From: Pelagicoccus mobilis
GTDB lineage: Bacteria; Verrucomicrobiota; Verrucomicrobiia; Opitutales; Opitutaceae
Length of the DNA: 64,000 nt
Direction: 5' to 3'
Assembly (NCBI RefSeq): GCF_016595505.1
Contig: NZ_JAENIL010000033.1
Coordinates: forward strand, 1-64,000
Made by a program: the position numbers and the translations under genes. The notes beneath the pieces were generated by a model. That model worked only from the letters and a program-made list of their open reading frames with translations. It searched no databases and was not told the origin of the DNA. This document shows, piece by piece, positions 1 to 9,267 of this stretch (the first letter of the stretch is position 1; the number at the start of each line of letters is the position of its first letter).

Positions 1-23
1 AAGCACGCTCCCACAAATAAAGC

Positions 24-58
24 AAAAGCCCTGCCTCCTGGATTAGGAAGCAGGGCTG
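24..58 (-). terminator. Rho-independent terminator of ppdK
   Basis: An 8-bp perfect stem (27-34 with 50-57) encloses a short loop. Read on the minus strand it is followed by a TTTT tract and further T-rich sequence. It lies about 30 bases past the ppdK stop codon, so it most simply ends that transcript. Confidence 0.75.
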
Positions 59-87
59 TGTAGTTAAACTTTTAGTACGCTAAGCAC

Positions 88-2907
88 TTACTTGGCGCGC
101 TTCTCCTCGATGGCTGCTTGTGCAGCTGCGAGGCGAGCGACTGGTACGCGGAATGGCGAGCAGGATACGTAAGCGAGGCCAACGTTGTGGCAGAACTTAA
201 CGGATGCTGGGTCACCACCGTGCTCACCACAGATACCGAGCTTGATGTCTGGGCGAGTCTTGCGTCCCTTTTCAATCGCAGTTTCGACGAGCTGGCCAAC
301 GCCTGTTTGGTCGATAGATGCGAATGGGTTAGCGGAGAGAATTTCTTCTTCCTGGTACTTGCCGAGGAAAGAACCTGTGTCGTCACGAGACATGCCCAAG
401 CAAGTCTGAGTGAGGTCGTTGGTTCCGAAAGAGAAGAACTGTGCTGTTTCAGCGATCTCGTCAGCGGTGAGGGCACCACGAGGAACTTCGATCATTGTAC
501 CAACAGAGTAAGTGAGCTTAACGCCCTTCTTCTCTTCAACTTCCTTAGCAACGCGGTGAACGATCGCAGTCTGGATATCGAGCTCCTTCTTGAAGCCGAC
601 GAGTGGGATCATTACCTCTGGACGTGCCTTGATGCCCTTCTTCTCAACCTGAGCGGCTGCTTCGAAGATCGCACGTGCCTGCATTTCAGCGATTTCTGGG
701 TAGCTGATAGCTAGACGGCAACCACGGAAACCAAGCATTGGGTTGAACTCGTGGAGGTCTGCAACGCGCTGCATGATAGTCTCAACCTTGATGCCGAGCG
801 TGCGAGCGAGGTCCATTTGCTGCTCCTTCGTGTGAGGGAGGAACTCGTGGAGAGGTGGGTCCAAGAGACGGATTGTCGCTGGGAGACCCTTGAGTGAGCG
901 GAAGATGCCCGCGAAGTCCTTACGCTGGTAAGGGAGGAGCTTCTTGAGTGCCTTCTGACGACCTTCGAGAGAGTCGGCGAGGATCATCTGACGCATTGCG
1001 TCGATACGGTCGCCTTCGAAGAACATGTGCTCTGTACGAGTGAGGCCGATACCAACCGCACCGAACGCGATCGCGTTCTTTGTTTGAGCTGGAGTGTCGG
1101 CGTTAGTGCGAACTTGGAGGCGAGTTGCCTTTTCACACCAGCCCATGAGCTTCACGTAGTTCTGGTACTTTTCAGTCTTCTGAGCAGCCTTCTTGTTGTT
1201 GAGGAGGCCGTCGATGATTTCTGAAGGAGCAGCCTTGATTTCGCCTGCGTAAACCGCACCGGAAGTTCCGTCGATGGAGAGGTAATCACCTTCCTTGAAC
1301 TTCTGCTTACCAACTGTGAGGATCTTCTTGTCGTAGTCGATTTGGAGCTCAGCCGCGCCACAAACACAAACCTTACCCATTTGACGGGCAACGAGTGCAG
1401 CGTGAGAAGAAACACCACCACGAGCGGTGAGGATACCTTCAGCAGCGATCATACCGCGGAGGTCTTCTGGAGAAGTCTCAACGCGAGTGAGGAGAACCTT
1501 TTCGCCGCGAGCTTCTGCGTCAACCGCGCGCTCTGCGTTGAAGTAGATCTTACCGGAAGCCGCGCCTGGACCAGCTGGGAGACCAGTAGCGATTTGCTTG
1601 GCCTTCTTTACGTCAGCGAGGTCGAAGATAGGAGCGAGGAGTTGGTCGAGCTGGTCAGCTGGGTTGCGGAGTACCGCAGTTTCCCAGTTGATGAGACGCT
1701 CCTTAACCATGTCGATGGAGAACTTGAGAGCGGCAGCAGCTGTACGCTTACCGTTACGAGTTTGGAGCATGTAGAGCTTACCTTCCTGGATGGTGAACTC
1801 AACGTCCTGTACGTCCTTGAAGTGCTTCTCGAGCTTCTTGCGAACCTGGAGGAGCTCCTTGTAGGACTTCGGCATTACTTCCTGAAGCTCTGCAACTGGG
1901 TTTGGTGTACGAACACCAGCAACAACGTCTTCACCCTGAGCGTTAACGAGGAACTCACCGTAGAATTCGTTCTCGCCGTTCGCTGGGTTACGAGTGAATG
2001 CAACACCGGAACCTGAAGTTTCGCCAGTGTTACCGAAAACCATCGCCTGAACGTTAACAGCAGTACCCCACTCAGCAGGGATGCCGTACTTCTGGCGGTA
2101 AACCATCGCGCGGTCGTTCATCCAAGAACCGAATACCGCACCAGCTGCACCACGGAGCTGCTCCCATGGATCTGTTGGGAAGCCCTTGCCAGTGCGAACC
2201 TTGACGAGCTCCTTGAAACGCTTAACGAGCTCTTGTTGGTCCTCAGCTGTGAGGGAAGAGTCGATAACGTCCTTGCCGTACTTCTCGTGCTTGAAGCCTT
2301 CGATTACGCCTTCGAAAGGCTCGATGTCTTCGTCTGGTCCAGCTTGTACGCCGAGAACAACGTCTCCGTACATTTGGATGAAGCGGCGGTAGCAATCCCA
2401 AGCGAAGCGTGGGTTGTCAGTTGCCTTGGTGAGAGCTTCGACGGAATCGTCGTTGAGGCCGAGGTTGAGGATGGTGTCCATCATACCTGGCATAGAGTCA
2501 CGAGCACCAGAACGTACCGCTACGAGGAGAGGCATGCCGTCGGTCGCGCCGAACTTTGTGCCCATTTCCTTTTCCATCTTAGCGATGGCAGTTTCCATCT
2601 GGGACTGGAGGGATTCTGGGTAAGTGCGGCCGTTGTCGTAGAAGTAAGTACAAACTTCTGTAGTAACAGTGAAGCCTGGAGGAACTGGGAGGCCGATGTT
2701 GGCCATCTCGGCGAGGTTCGCACCCTTGCCGCCGAGGAGGTTTCTCATAGTAGCGTCGCCGTCAGTCTTCTGACCGAACGAGTATACGTACTTTACGTTC
2801 TTCTTTGCCGCTGCCTTACGAGGAGCTTTCTTAGCTGCCTTTTTAGCGGGCTTACGTACAGCCTTCTTGGCTGCGGTTGCGCGTTTCGCTGTCTTTTTGG
2901 ATGCCAT
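88..2907 (-). CDS. ppdK: Pyruvate, phosphate dikinase with a Lys/Ala-rich N-terminal tail
   Basis: Reversibly converts pyruvate, ATP and phosphate to phosphoenolpyruvate, AMP and pyrophosphate in the cytoplasm, serving glycolysis or gluconeogenesis. The 939 residues show the nucleotide-binding domain first ([11 protein letters not shown] at 58-68), then the swivelling domain with the phosphorylated His502 in [11 protein letters not shown], then the PEP-binding barrel with the catalytic Cys894 in GICGEHGG. Family members are usually about 870-900 residues. The excess is the first 36 residues, which hold 13 Lys, 3 Arg and 13 Ala and look like a histone H1 tail. The tail is in frame and starts at the only sensible ATG, but no Shine-Dalgarno site precedes it, so a start near Met54 cannot be wholly excluded. 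The gene stands alone between its own promoter and terminator. Identity is certain; the role of the tail is unknown. Confidence 0.97.
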   Translation of the reverse strand: MASKKTAKRATAAKKAVRKPAKKAAKKAPRKAAAKKNVKYVYSFGQKTDGDATMRNLLGGKGANLAEMANIGLPVPPGFTVTTEVCTYFYDNGRTYPESLQSQMETAIAKMEKEMGTKFGATDGMPLLVAVRSGARDSMPGMMDTILNLGLNDDSVEALTKATDNPRFAWDCYRRFIQMYGDVVLGVQAGPDEDIEPFEGVIEGFKHEKYGKDVIDSSLTAEDQQELVKRFKELVKVRTGKGFPTDPWEQLRGAAGAVFGSWMNDRAMVYRQKYGIPAEWGTAVNVQAMVFGNTGETSGSGVAFTRNPANGENEFYGEFLVNAQGEDVVAGVRTPNPVAELQEVMPKSYKELLQVRKKLEKHFKDVQDVEFTIQEGKLYMLQTRNGKRTAAAALKFSIDMVKERLINWETAVLRNPADQLDQLLAPIFDLADVKKAKQIATGLPAGPGAASGKIYFNAERAVDAEARGEKVLLTRVETSPEDLRGMIAAEGILTARGGVSSHAALVARQMGKVCVCGAAELQIDYDKKILTVGKQKFKEGDYLSIDGTSGAVYAGEIKAAPSEIIDGLLNNKKAAQKTEKYQNYVKLMGWCEKATRLQVRTNADTPAQTKNAIAFGAVGIGLTRTEHMFFEGDRIDAMRQMILADSLEGRQKALKKLLPYQRKDFAGIFRSLKGLPATIRLLDPPLHEFLPHTKEQQMDLARTLGIKVETIMQRVADLHEFNPMLGFRGCRLAISYPEIAEMQARAIFEAAAQVEKKGIKARPEVMIPLVGFKKELDIQTAIVHRVAKEVEEKKGVKLTYSVGTMIEVPRGALTADEIAETAQFFSFGTNDLTQTCLGMSRDDTGSFLGKYQEEEILSANPFASIDQTGVGQLVETAIEKGRKTRPDIKLGICGEHGGDPASVKFCHNVGLAYVSCSPFRVPVARLAAAQAAIEEKRAK

Positions 2908-2984
2908 ACTTCGATAGCTTGGGTTTTGCGATGTTGATTATGAAAGACGCTGAATTGCCTCTTCCCAGTTTCGAAAAGGGGTTT

Positions 2985-3012
2985 CACATAGTGATGGGGG
3001 AGCGTGTGTCAA
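2985..3012 (-). promoter_or_regulatory. Candidate sigma-70 promoter of ppdK
   Basis: Read on the minus strand, a perfect TTGACA (-35, 3012-3007) is followed after 16 bases by TATGTG (-10, 2990-2985). This is about 80 bases upstream of the ppdK ATG. The -35 is strong and the -10 is weak, so the call is tentative. Confidence 0.45.
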
Positions 3013-3164
3013 CGGGAATGCTGCCTAGGGAGGAGCTCGAACGATAGAGGGACGCATTCAGAGGGGCTTTACCGTTAAACTTGCGATTGCTTAAAAGTGG
3101 GAGCGATTTGCGATTGCCCACGCCGATCCAGTCGCGCAATAAGGTCCGTTTTCCCAAGTTTTCC

Positions 3165-4070
3165 ATGAGCGACATCGTTCCAAAAGATTCCGATAAAGAG
3201 CCCGAAGAGGATGACCTCGACATGTACGGTGAAGATTCCGTGGATGACGATCTCGACTTCTTCAATGACGATTCGGATGACGAAGACATGGATTGGGCGG
3301 ACGACCCGAAGAAGATGGGCTTCCTCGATCATGTGGAGGAGTTGCGCTGGACGCTGATCAAACCGTTGGCGGTTCTCTTTGTCACTTTCGTGCTCACGAT
3401 CGTATTCATCCAGCATGTGAAGGACGTGCTGATGTTCCCGTTGAACCAAAACTACTCGCCTGAGCAGATGGAGGTTTTCAATGGCTTGGCGACTCGTAAT
3501 CCGACCGGCGTATTCACGGCGATGCTACACATCGGTTTGTTGACGGGCATAACGGTCGCCTCTCCGGTATTCCTCTTTTACATCGGTAAGTTTCTTTCTC
3601 CCGCGCTTACTAAGAAGGAGAAGAAACTGCTCCTGCCAGGGTGTTTCAGCGCTTTCTGCCTGTTCTTGATGGGGTGTTCGTTCGCGTTTTTCCTGCTGCT
3701 GCCCAAGGCGATAGAGGTGACGATGGCGTTTAACAAGATGATGGATTTCCAGATCATCTGGTCGCCGGACAGCTATTTCGGGTTTATCACATGGATCGTG
3801 ATCGGAATGGGCGTTTCCTTTCAGTTCCCGTTGATCGCGGTGGTGCTGGTTTATCTGGATGTGGTGAGTTTGGAGAAGCTGCGTTCGCTCCGCCGGATTT
3901 GTATCATCTCCTTCTTTATTCTCGCGGCCGTTCTTACTCCGCCGGATCCCGTGACTCAGGTCATGATGGCTTTGCCGATGATTGTTCTCTACGAGGTTTC
4001 GCTAATCGTTGCGGGAGTTCTCCTAAGGAAACGTAAAGCCCACGAAGAGGCGGATGAGGAAGACGCCTAG
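3165..4070 (+). CDS. tatC: Sec-independent translocase protein TatC with an acidic N-terminal extension
   Basis: Core membrane component of the twin-arginine translocase, which recognises RR signal peptides and exports folded proteins. The protein is 301 residues from the ATG at 3165; an upstream in-frame start would add 28 residues with no TatC similarity. The family signature FLDHVEELRWTLIK sits at 53-66, and about six hydrophobic segments follow, including the SFQFPLIAVVL motif before the fifth. The first 50 residues are extraordinary: about half are Asp or Glu, whereas TatC normally begins a few residues before the signature. No tatA or tatB is in the window. At least one likely client, the RR-containing oxidoreductase at 7673-9058, is nearby. 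The gene is alone, divergent from ppdK. Confidence 0.95.
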   Translation: MSDIVPKDSDKEPEEDDLDMYGEDSVDDDLDFFNDDSDDEDMDWADDPKKMGFLDHVEELRWTLIKPLAVLFVTFVLTIVFIQHVKDVLMFPLNQNYSPEQMEVFNGLATRNPTGVFTAMLHIGLLTGITVASPVFLFYIGKFLSPALTKKEKKLLLPGCFSAFCLFLMGCSFAFFLLLPKAIEVTMAFNKMMDFQIIWSPDSYFGFITWIVIGMGVSFQFPLIAVVLVYLDVVSLEKLRSLRRICIISFFILAAVLTPPDPVTQVMMALPMIVLYEVSLIVAGVLLRKRKAHEEADEEDA

Positions 4071-4163
4071 TCGCGTAAATTCGAGGTTAATACTTAGGTA
4101 AAGATTTTCGAAGAACTTCGCTCGCTTGGTTGATCTTAGCGGCAGGCCCATTAGGCTGAATAA

Positions 4164-7100
4164 GTGCTAGGACAAGTTTCTAGAAATTTACTCATGCTTC
4201 GGTTCGGTTTCACAGGACTAAACCGTTTTCGGTTGTTTGGACTTGTCGTGTTCCTTGTCTCGTTTTGTTCGCTGCAGGCGAAAACGCGGCCACTTGATCT
4301 CGATCTCGAGAGGTTGCAATTCGATTGGTTCGAAGAAAGCGAGACCTTCGCGAGCATCGCGGTGATCGATGTGCTTCAAGACCATCGGGGGTTTGTTTGG
4401 GTCGGGACTCGGGACGGGATATACCGCTACGACGGTCGTCGGTTTTTACGGTATCGTTCGGGGGCCAACGAGCGTCGCGAACTGCCGCACAATCGGGTCA
4501 ATACGTTCTACGAGGACTCGAACGGTCGATTGTGGGTAGGCTTGCAGCGGGGTGTTGTGTTCTACGACCCGGACTTGGATGTTTTCGTGCCTTGCGAGAT
4601 CGAGTGGTACAATGGGAGTGTGAGCGGATTCGCTGAAACGTCCAAGGGTGAGCTTCTCGTTCTGGGGGAGGCGTTGGGACTGGGGCGTCTGGAGGAGGAT
4701 GGTGTTTTCCGTAGGCTTGATCTTGAGATTCAAGGGCGGGCCAGCGTTTTGTTGCTCGATGACGAACTGGGATTTTTGATCGGTGGGGAACGCGGTATCC
4801 AGATCGTGGATGACGACTTGAACATCGTGGGCTCGTTTGGGGAAGGCGCTGAGTTCTTGAAGCAGCGAAAATCGTTTGTGAGGGCTTTGGCACGAGTCTC
4901 GCCGTCGAGCTTTTGGGTTGGTACGAATCAGGAAGGGTCTTGGATCTTGGATTTGGAATCTGGCGACTTTCAGAAGGTTCCAGCGAAGCGAAAAGACGAA
5001 GATTTGGTAGGGACAGTCACGGTCCATGAGAATGGCGATGTGTTGGTTGGGACGACTGCGGGAGTGACTATTTTTTCACCTGAAGGTGAACGGAAAAAGA
5101 TGTATCGAAACGTTGGTTACAGTACTGCGTCAATTCAACCGGGGACGGTCTATGCGTTGTCGACTGATCGGCAGGGGAATCTGTGGGTAGGGACTTCGCG
5201 CGGCGGTTTGAGTGTCGTGCGTAACTCCAAGGCTTTTTCGGGGATTGATCAGAATAGTCCAATTCCTCTCTCCAAGCGGAAAGTGACAGCTATCCTGAAA
5301 GATTCTTCTGAGCGGCTTTGGGTTGGGTACCACAATGAGGGGGTGGATGTCTTGGATTTTTCTTTGTCTTCTAGGACCTATCTTGATCCGCATGAAGACG
5401 TTTCGGGAGGTCTTGGGCGAGGCTCCGTGTGGGACATCGTTGAGACGGCCGATGGTCACATTTGGATTGGCACAAATCGGGATGGCTTAGCGAAATTAGA
5501 ACCCGGGCAACGCAAATTTCAGAAATTCGTGCCCGATGAGAAGGGGGGGAATTCGATCCAAGGCTACGATGTGCGAGTCATTCTCCCGGATCGGAAAGGG
5601 AATTTGTGGTTAGCTGTTCATGGGAGAGGTTTTGACTACTTGGATCGGGAGAGTGGCGAGTTCACGAACTATGAGAATCCGTTGAGCGAATGGGTTGAGG
5701 ATCTGGCTCTCGATGCGAATGGCGATTTGTGGATTGGTTCGGCGAACGGACTGAGTCTGCTAAAGGAGGGGGCGTCTACTTTCGTGGATTTCACGCACGA
5801 CGCTGCTGATGAAACAAGCTTAAGCGACGGTCATGTGGTTTGTCTCTATATCGATTCTTCGGATACGCTTTGGGTGGGAACGAAAAATGGGCTCTGTTCC
5901 ATGAACCGCGAAGTCGGAGAGTTTAAGCGCTACAGTTTGGCAGAGGGATTGCCGGGGGCCTCGATTCGTTCAATAAATGAATCAAGAGACAATGAGCTAT
6001 GGGTCGCGACCTCAGAAGGCTTAGCTCGATACCAAAAATCGTCCGATTCTTTTAAAGCCTTTCATAAGTTTGATGGATTGCTGTCTGATCAATTTGTCGA
6101 GCGGTCGAAGTTTCTTGGGGACGATGGTTTGTTCTATTTTGGGTGCGAAAAGGGGATCGTGAAATTTCGTCCTGAAGAGATTGAGGTGAGTAACGAGGCC
6201 CCTGAACTGGTGATTACGGGGATCAGCGTTCAGCACGTTAATCAAGATAGCTACGGGAGGGAGGGGGACGTTTTGCCTCGAACGCCATTTACTGCGTCTG
6301 AAATCGTTTTGCCTCCTGGTAACAATATCTTGGGGATTGAGTTTGCGGCTCTGGATTATTTGAGCGCGGGGCGAAATGAGTTCGAATATATGCTCGAAGG
6401 CTTTGACGAGGATTGGGTGGCGAACGGGCAACGAGCCGACTGTTTTTATACGAATATGCCGCCGGGCGACTATCTGTTTCGAGTTCGGGCGAGCAATAGC
6501 GATGGCGTTTGGAACGAAGCGGGCATTTCTCTGCCGCTGCGCCTGTTGCCTTTTTTCTGGCAGACTTTATGGTTCAAGATCGCTGTCGTCGCTTCCCTGA
6601 TACTTTTGGTGATTGGGATTGTTCGGATGAGGCTAGCGACCTTGGCGGGGCAGAAGGAGCGACTTCAGAACACGGTGTCGGAGCGTACTAAGGATCTTGA
6701 AGATGCTCTAAAGGCTCTGGAATACCAGAAGGCTCAGACCGAGGACCAGAATTTGGAGTTGATCGATCACCGGGAGAATTTGGAGGAGTTGATCACGCAG
6801 AGGACTTTTGAGCTACAGGTAGCCAAGGAAAAGGCGGAGGAATCGGATCGCTTGAAGTCGGCCTTTCTCGAGAACATTTCACATGAGATTCGGACTCCGA
6901 TGAATGCGATCATCGGGTTTGTGAATGTGCTTCGGGGTGGGGCTTGCGAAGAGGAAGAGAAAGAAGAATATCTCCAGATCATCGAAGAGAACGGGGAGTA
7001 TTTGACGACGATGATCGACAACATCATTGAACTCTCATTACTGGAGTCTCAGAAGGTGGCTCTTATGCCTGTCGCCACTCACTTGGGGCAGTTCTTTGAG

Positions 7101-7595
7101 AAGTGGAATTCGTATTTGCTGACCGAGCTGGAAAGACAGGACAAGCAAGAGATCACGGTATCTTTCAGTCCTCAGGAAGACTTGGATCCGGAGACGTTTG
7201 TGGAGGTTGATTGTGCCCGTTTGGATCAGATTATGGGCCAGTTGCTTGAGAACGCGATCAAGTTCACGGATCACGGTACGATCAGCCTAAGCTATGAAGT
7301 GAGTAAGGGAGCTACGGATACGCTCATGATTGCTGTCGAAGATACAGGAGTGGGAATACCGCAGGAAAAGCTGAATTCGGTCTTTAATCTGTTTCGGAAA
7401 ATAATCGGAGAAAAGAAACGGCTCTACCGGGGAACTGGACTGGGCTTGGCGATTGTAAAGCGTGTGGTCGATTTGATGGAGGGTGAGATTCGGGTGGAAT
7501 CTGAAATCGAAAAAGGGACGCGGTTTATTTTACGAGTGCCCCTTTCGCAGCCTTTTGTGGACACGCCAATCGAGCAACTGAGCGAAGAGGCGTAG
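4164..7595 (+). CDS. Propeller-type sensor histidine kinase (Reg_prop, Y_Y_Y, HisKA, HATPase)
   Basis: A large membrane sensor of 1143 residues. After a signal/anchor segment (roughly 20-38) comes a long periplasmic region of repeated blades with the LWVGT-x-x-GL signature (two-component regulator propeller), then a Y_Y_Y-type beta-sandwich (about 690-795), one membrane helix (about 797-822) and a coiled coil. The kinase core has the phospho-acceptor His907 in ENISHEIRTP, an N box (ENAIKFTD, about 1028) and a G box (GTGLGLAIV, about 1090). Proteins of this kind usually sense extracellular polysaccharide breakdown products. Unlike Bacteroides hybrid systems it ends after the ATPase domain, with no receiver and no AraC-type HTH, so its response regulator must be encoded elsewhere. 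A start at 4194 (second Met) is also possible. It converges on the oxidoreductase gene at 7673-9058. Confidence 0.9.
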   Translation: MLGQVSRNLLMLRFGFTGLNRFRLFGLVVFLVSFCSLQAKTRPLDLDLERLQFDWFEESETFASIAVIDVLQDHRGFVWVGTRDGIYRYDGRRFLRYRSGANERRELPHNRVNTFYEDSNGRLWVGLQRGVVFYDPDLDVFVPCEIEWYNGSVSGFAETSKGELLVLGEALGLGRLEEDGVFRRLDLEIQGRASVLLLDDELGFLIGGERGIQIVDDDLNIVGSFGEGAEFLKQRKSFVRALARVSPSSFWVGTNQEGSWILDLESGDFQKVPAKRKDEDLVGTVTVHENGDVLVGTTAGVTIFSPEGERKKMYRNVGYSTASIQPGTVYALSTDRQGNLWVGTSRGGLSVVRNSKAFSGIDQNSPIPLSKRKVTAILKDSSERLWVGYHNEGVDVLDFSLSSRTYLDPHEDVSGGLGRGSVWDIVETADGHIWIGTNRDGLAKLEPGQRKFQKFVPDEKGGNSIQGYDVRVILPDRKGNLWLAVHGRGFDYLDRESGEFTNYENPLSEWVEDLALDANGDLWIGSANGLSLLKEGASTFVDFTHDAADETSLSDGHVVCLYIDSSDTLWVGTKNGLCSMNREVGEFKRYSLAEGLPGASIRSINESRDNELWVATSEGLARYQKSSDSFKAFHKFDGLLSDQFVERSKFLGDDGLFYFGCEKGIVKFRPEEIEVSNEAPELVITGISVQHVNQDSYGREGDVLPRTPFTASEIVLPPGNNILGIEFAALDYLSAGRNEFEYMLEGFDEDWVANGQRADCFYTNMPPGDYLFRVRASNSDGVWNEAGISLPLRLLPFFWQTLWFKIAVVASLILLVIGIVRMRLATLAGQKERLQNTVSERTKDLEDALKALEYQKAQTEDQNLELIDHRENLEELITQRTFELQVAKEKAEESDRLKSAFLENISHEIRTPMNAIIGFVNVLRGGACEEEEKEEYLQIIEENGEYLTTMIDNIIELSLLESQKVALMPVATHLGQFFEKWNSYLLTELERQDKQEITVSFSPQEDLDPETFVEVDCARLDQIMGQLLENAIKFTDHGTISLSYEVSKGATDTLMIAVEDTGVGIPQEKLNSVFNLFRKIIGEKKRLYRGTGLGLAIVKRVVDLMEGEIRVESEIEKGTRFILRVPLSQPFVDTPIEQLSEEA

Positions 7596-7619
7596 AGTGT
7601 CTATTTGAATCCGCGAAAT

Positions 7620-7653
7620 GAAAAAGCCGCTACCCATTTGGGGGATAGCGGCT
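7620..7653 (-). terminator. Rho-independent terminator of the Gfo/Idh/MocA gene
   Basis: The stem pairs 7625-7632 with 7646-7653 (AGCCGCTA/TAGCGGCT). On the minus strand it is followed directly by TTTTTC. It lies between the convergent kinase and oxidoreductase genes and probably serves the minus-strand gene. Confidence 0.7.
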
Positions 7654-7672
7654 CGAAAGGGAGTGTGGAGGA

Positions 7673-9058
7673 CTAGCTTAAAATCCAGCCGTCTGGGTAT
7701 TCCTTGGTCAGATACTGGTTCGCTTCTGGAACGTTGGTGATCTTCATGGCCTTGGCATCGTACTCGATACGGCGTTGGGCGCGCATGGCCACATTTCCGA
7801 GTAGCGCCATTTCGGTGAGTCCAGAGGCGTATTCGAAGTCTGAGCACGGTGTGAGTTCCCCGCGAATGCCATCGGTCCAGTTCTTTTGGTGAGTACCTTT
7901 AACACGTGGCAAGGTGCGTGGTGGTAGGTTGGACTTCATTGCACGGAACTTAGCGTCTGGGAGAATGCGCACGACCTTTCCGTAGGTGTCGGAGTAGATG
8001 TAGGCGTGCTCGCCGTAAATGATCGTGCCTCCGCCCTTGTCGTCGTAGACTGAGGCTTCGAGTCCCTCAGGGATCGGTGGAATGAGTCCGCCTTCGTACC
8101 ATCGGTAGGTGACTGGTGAGAGTTTACCACGGCGTGGGAATTCGAAGGTGACCATGGCGGAGCTCGGTGAACTGTAATCGTTGAACGCAGTGGTGGTCGC
8201 GGAAATCGCAGTCGGCATGCCCAGATTGAGCGCCCAGTAGGGTACATCCATAATATGGCAAGCCATGTCGCCGATCGCTCCGCAGCCGTAGTCCCACATC
8301 CCGCGCCAATTAAATGGGTGGATTGAGGGATCGTAAGCTCGTCGAGGCGCCACTCCCTGCCAGACGTCCCAATCAAGGGAGTCAGGTTTGACCGGAATCG
8401 CCTTTGAGTGATCAGGAGCTTTGATGCCCTGTGGCCAGATGGGTCGGTTGGTCCAGGAGACGATCTCTTTTACGTCGCCGATTACGCCGGCTTGGATCCA
8501 TTCGTAGACCAGTCTTTGACCTGCGTTGGACTTTCCTTGATTGCCCATCTGGGTGACGAGCCCGGACTTTTTAGCGGCTGCATCGATCCAGCGTGCTTCC
8601 TCGACAGTGTGAACGAGTGGCTTTTCGCAGTAGACGTGAATGCCGAGGTTCAGGGCGGAGCGAGCGATCGGGTAGTGCATGTGGTCGGGCGTCGAGATGA
8701 CCACGCCATCGATCTTGTCCGCCATTTCCTCGAACATCTTGCGGTAATCGCTGTACCACTTCGCTCCCTTGGAGTTTATCTCTTCGAGTACCTCACCGAA
8801 AACCTTTGGGGTCCACGGGTGAGTTACGGTAGCCTCGACATTGGCCATGTCGACGTCACAGAGAGCGACGATGTTTTCGTTGCGGAGTGGGACGATCGAA
8901 GACGCTCCTTTTCCTCCCACTCCCACGAACGCTATGTTTAGCTTTCCGTTCGCTGATTGCTTGCTTTTGGCGATCGAGAAGCGGGGCAGAGCAAAAAGCC
9001 CGGCTGCAGAGGTCGCTCCCTTGACGAAGTTTCGACGATTAATTCCTGATTTTTCCAC
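7673..9058 (-). CDS. Tat-exported Gfo/Idh/MocA family oxidoreductase
   Basis: An NAD(P)-dependent dehydrogenase-like protein of 461 residues, probably acting on a sugar or sugar acid outside the cytoplasm. It opens with a twin-arginine signal (NRRNFVKG at 7-14, then a weak hydrophobic stretch to about 25). The Rossmann dinucleotide site GVGGKG is at 46-51 and the family EKP motif, whose Lys contacts substrate and cofactor, at 145-147. The C-terminal alpha/beta domain follows. Tat export is expected because the cofactor is bound before transport. The start is GTG; the RR motif fixes it within a few codons. Such paralogues are greatly expanded in Verrucomicrobiota and Planctomycetota, so the substrate cannot be deduced. 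The gene is monocistronic, with its own terminator. Confidence 0.92.
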   Translation of the reverse strand: MEKSGINRRNFVKGATSAAGLFALPRFSIAKSKQSANGKLNIAFVGVGGKGASSIVPLRNENIVALCDVDMANVEATVTHPWTPKVFGEVLEEINSKGAKWYSDYRKMFEEMADKIDGVVISTPDHMHYPIARSALNLGIHVYCEKPLVHTVEEARWIDAAAKKSGLVTQMGNQGKSNAGQRLVYEWIQAGVIGDVKEIVSWTNRPIWPQGIKAPDHSKAIPVKPDSLDWDVWQGVAPRRAYDPSIHPFNWRGMWDYGCGAIGDMACHIMDVPYWALNLGMPTAISATTTAFNDYSSPSSAMVTFEFPRRGKLSPVTYRWYEGGLIPPIPEGLEASVYDDKGGGTIIYGEHAYIYSDTYGKVVRILPDAKFRAMKSNLPPRTLPRVKGTHQKNWTDGIRGELTPCSDFEYASGLTEMALLGNVAMRAQRRIEYDAKAMKITNVPEANQYLTKEYPDGWILS

Positions 9059-9177
9059 GATTCGTATTCTTTCTTTTTGGGGGTAATTCAGTTATTTCTG
9101 TCGGACTAGGTAGCGCCCAATTAGGCACGGAGCAAATCGGAATGTTCCCTACCTACCTCTAACAAAAGAAAGATGAT

Positions 9178-9194
9178 ACAAATCGAAGATTTGT
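9178..9194 (-). terminator. Weak hairpin downstream of hemL, possible terminator
   Basis: A perfect 7-bp inverted repeat (ACAAATC/GATTTGT) with a 3-base loop lies about 75 bases beyond the hemL stop. On the minus strand it is followed by a loosely T-rich stretch (TATCATCTTTCTTTT). The stem is A/T-rich, so the call is uncertain. The rest of the 9059-9267 gap shows no gene. Confidence 0.35.
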
Positions 9195-9267
9195 CCTATT
9201 TTACAGCGGTCGGAATCAGCGGTGGATCAAATGCTAATTTGGAATTCACCACGAGCAATGAGCTCGC

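Noticed and set aside
118-714. A plus-strand open frame of 198 codons (and another at 1342-2016) inside ppdK
   Set aside because: Both lie antisense to the clearly coding ppdK and arise from its codon bias; the translations look like no protein family.
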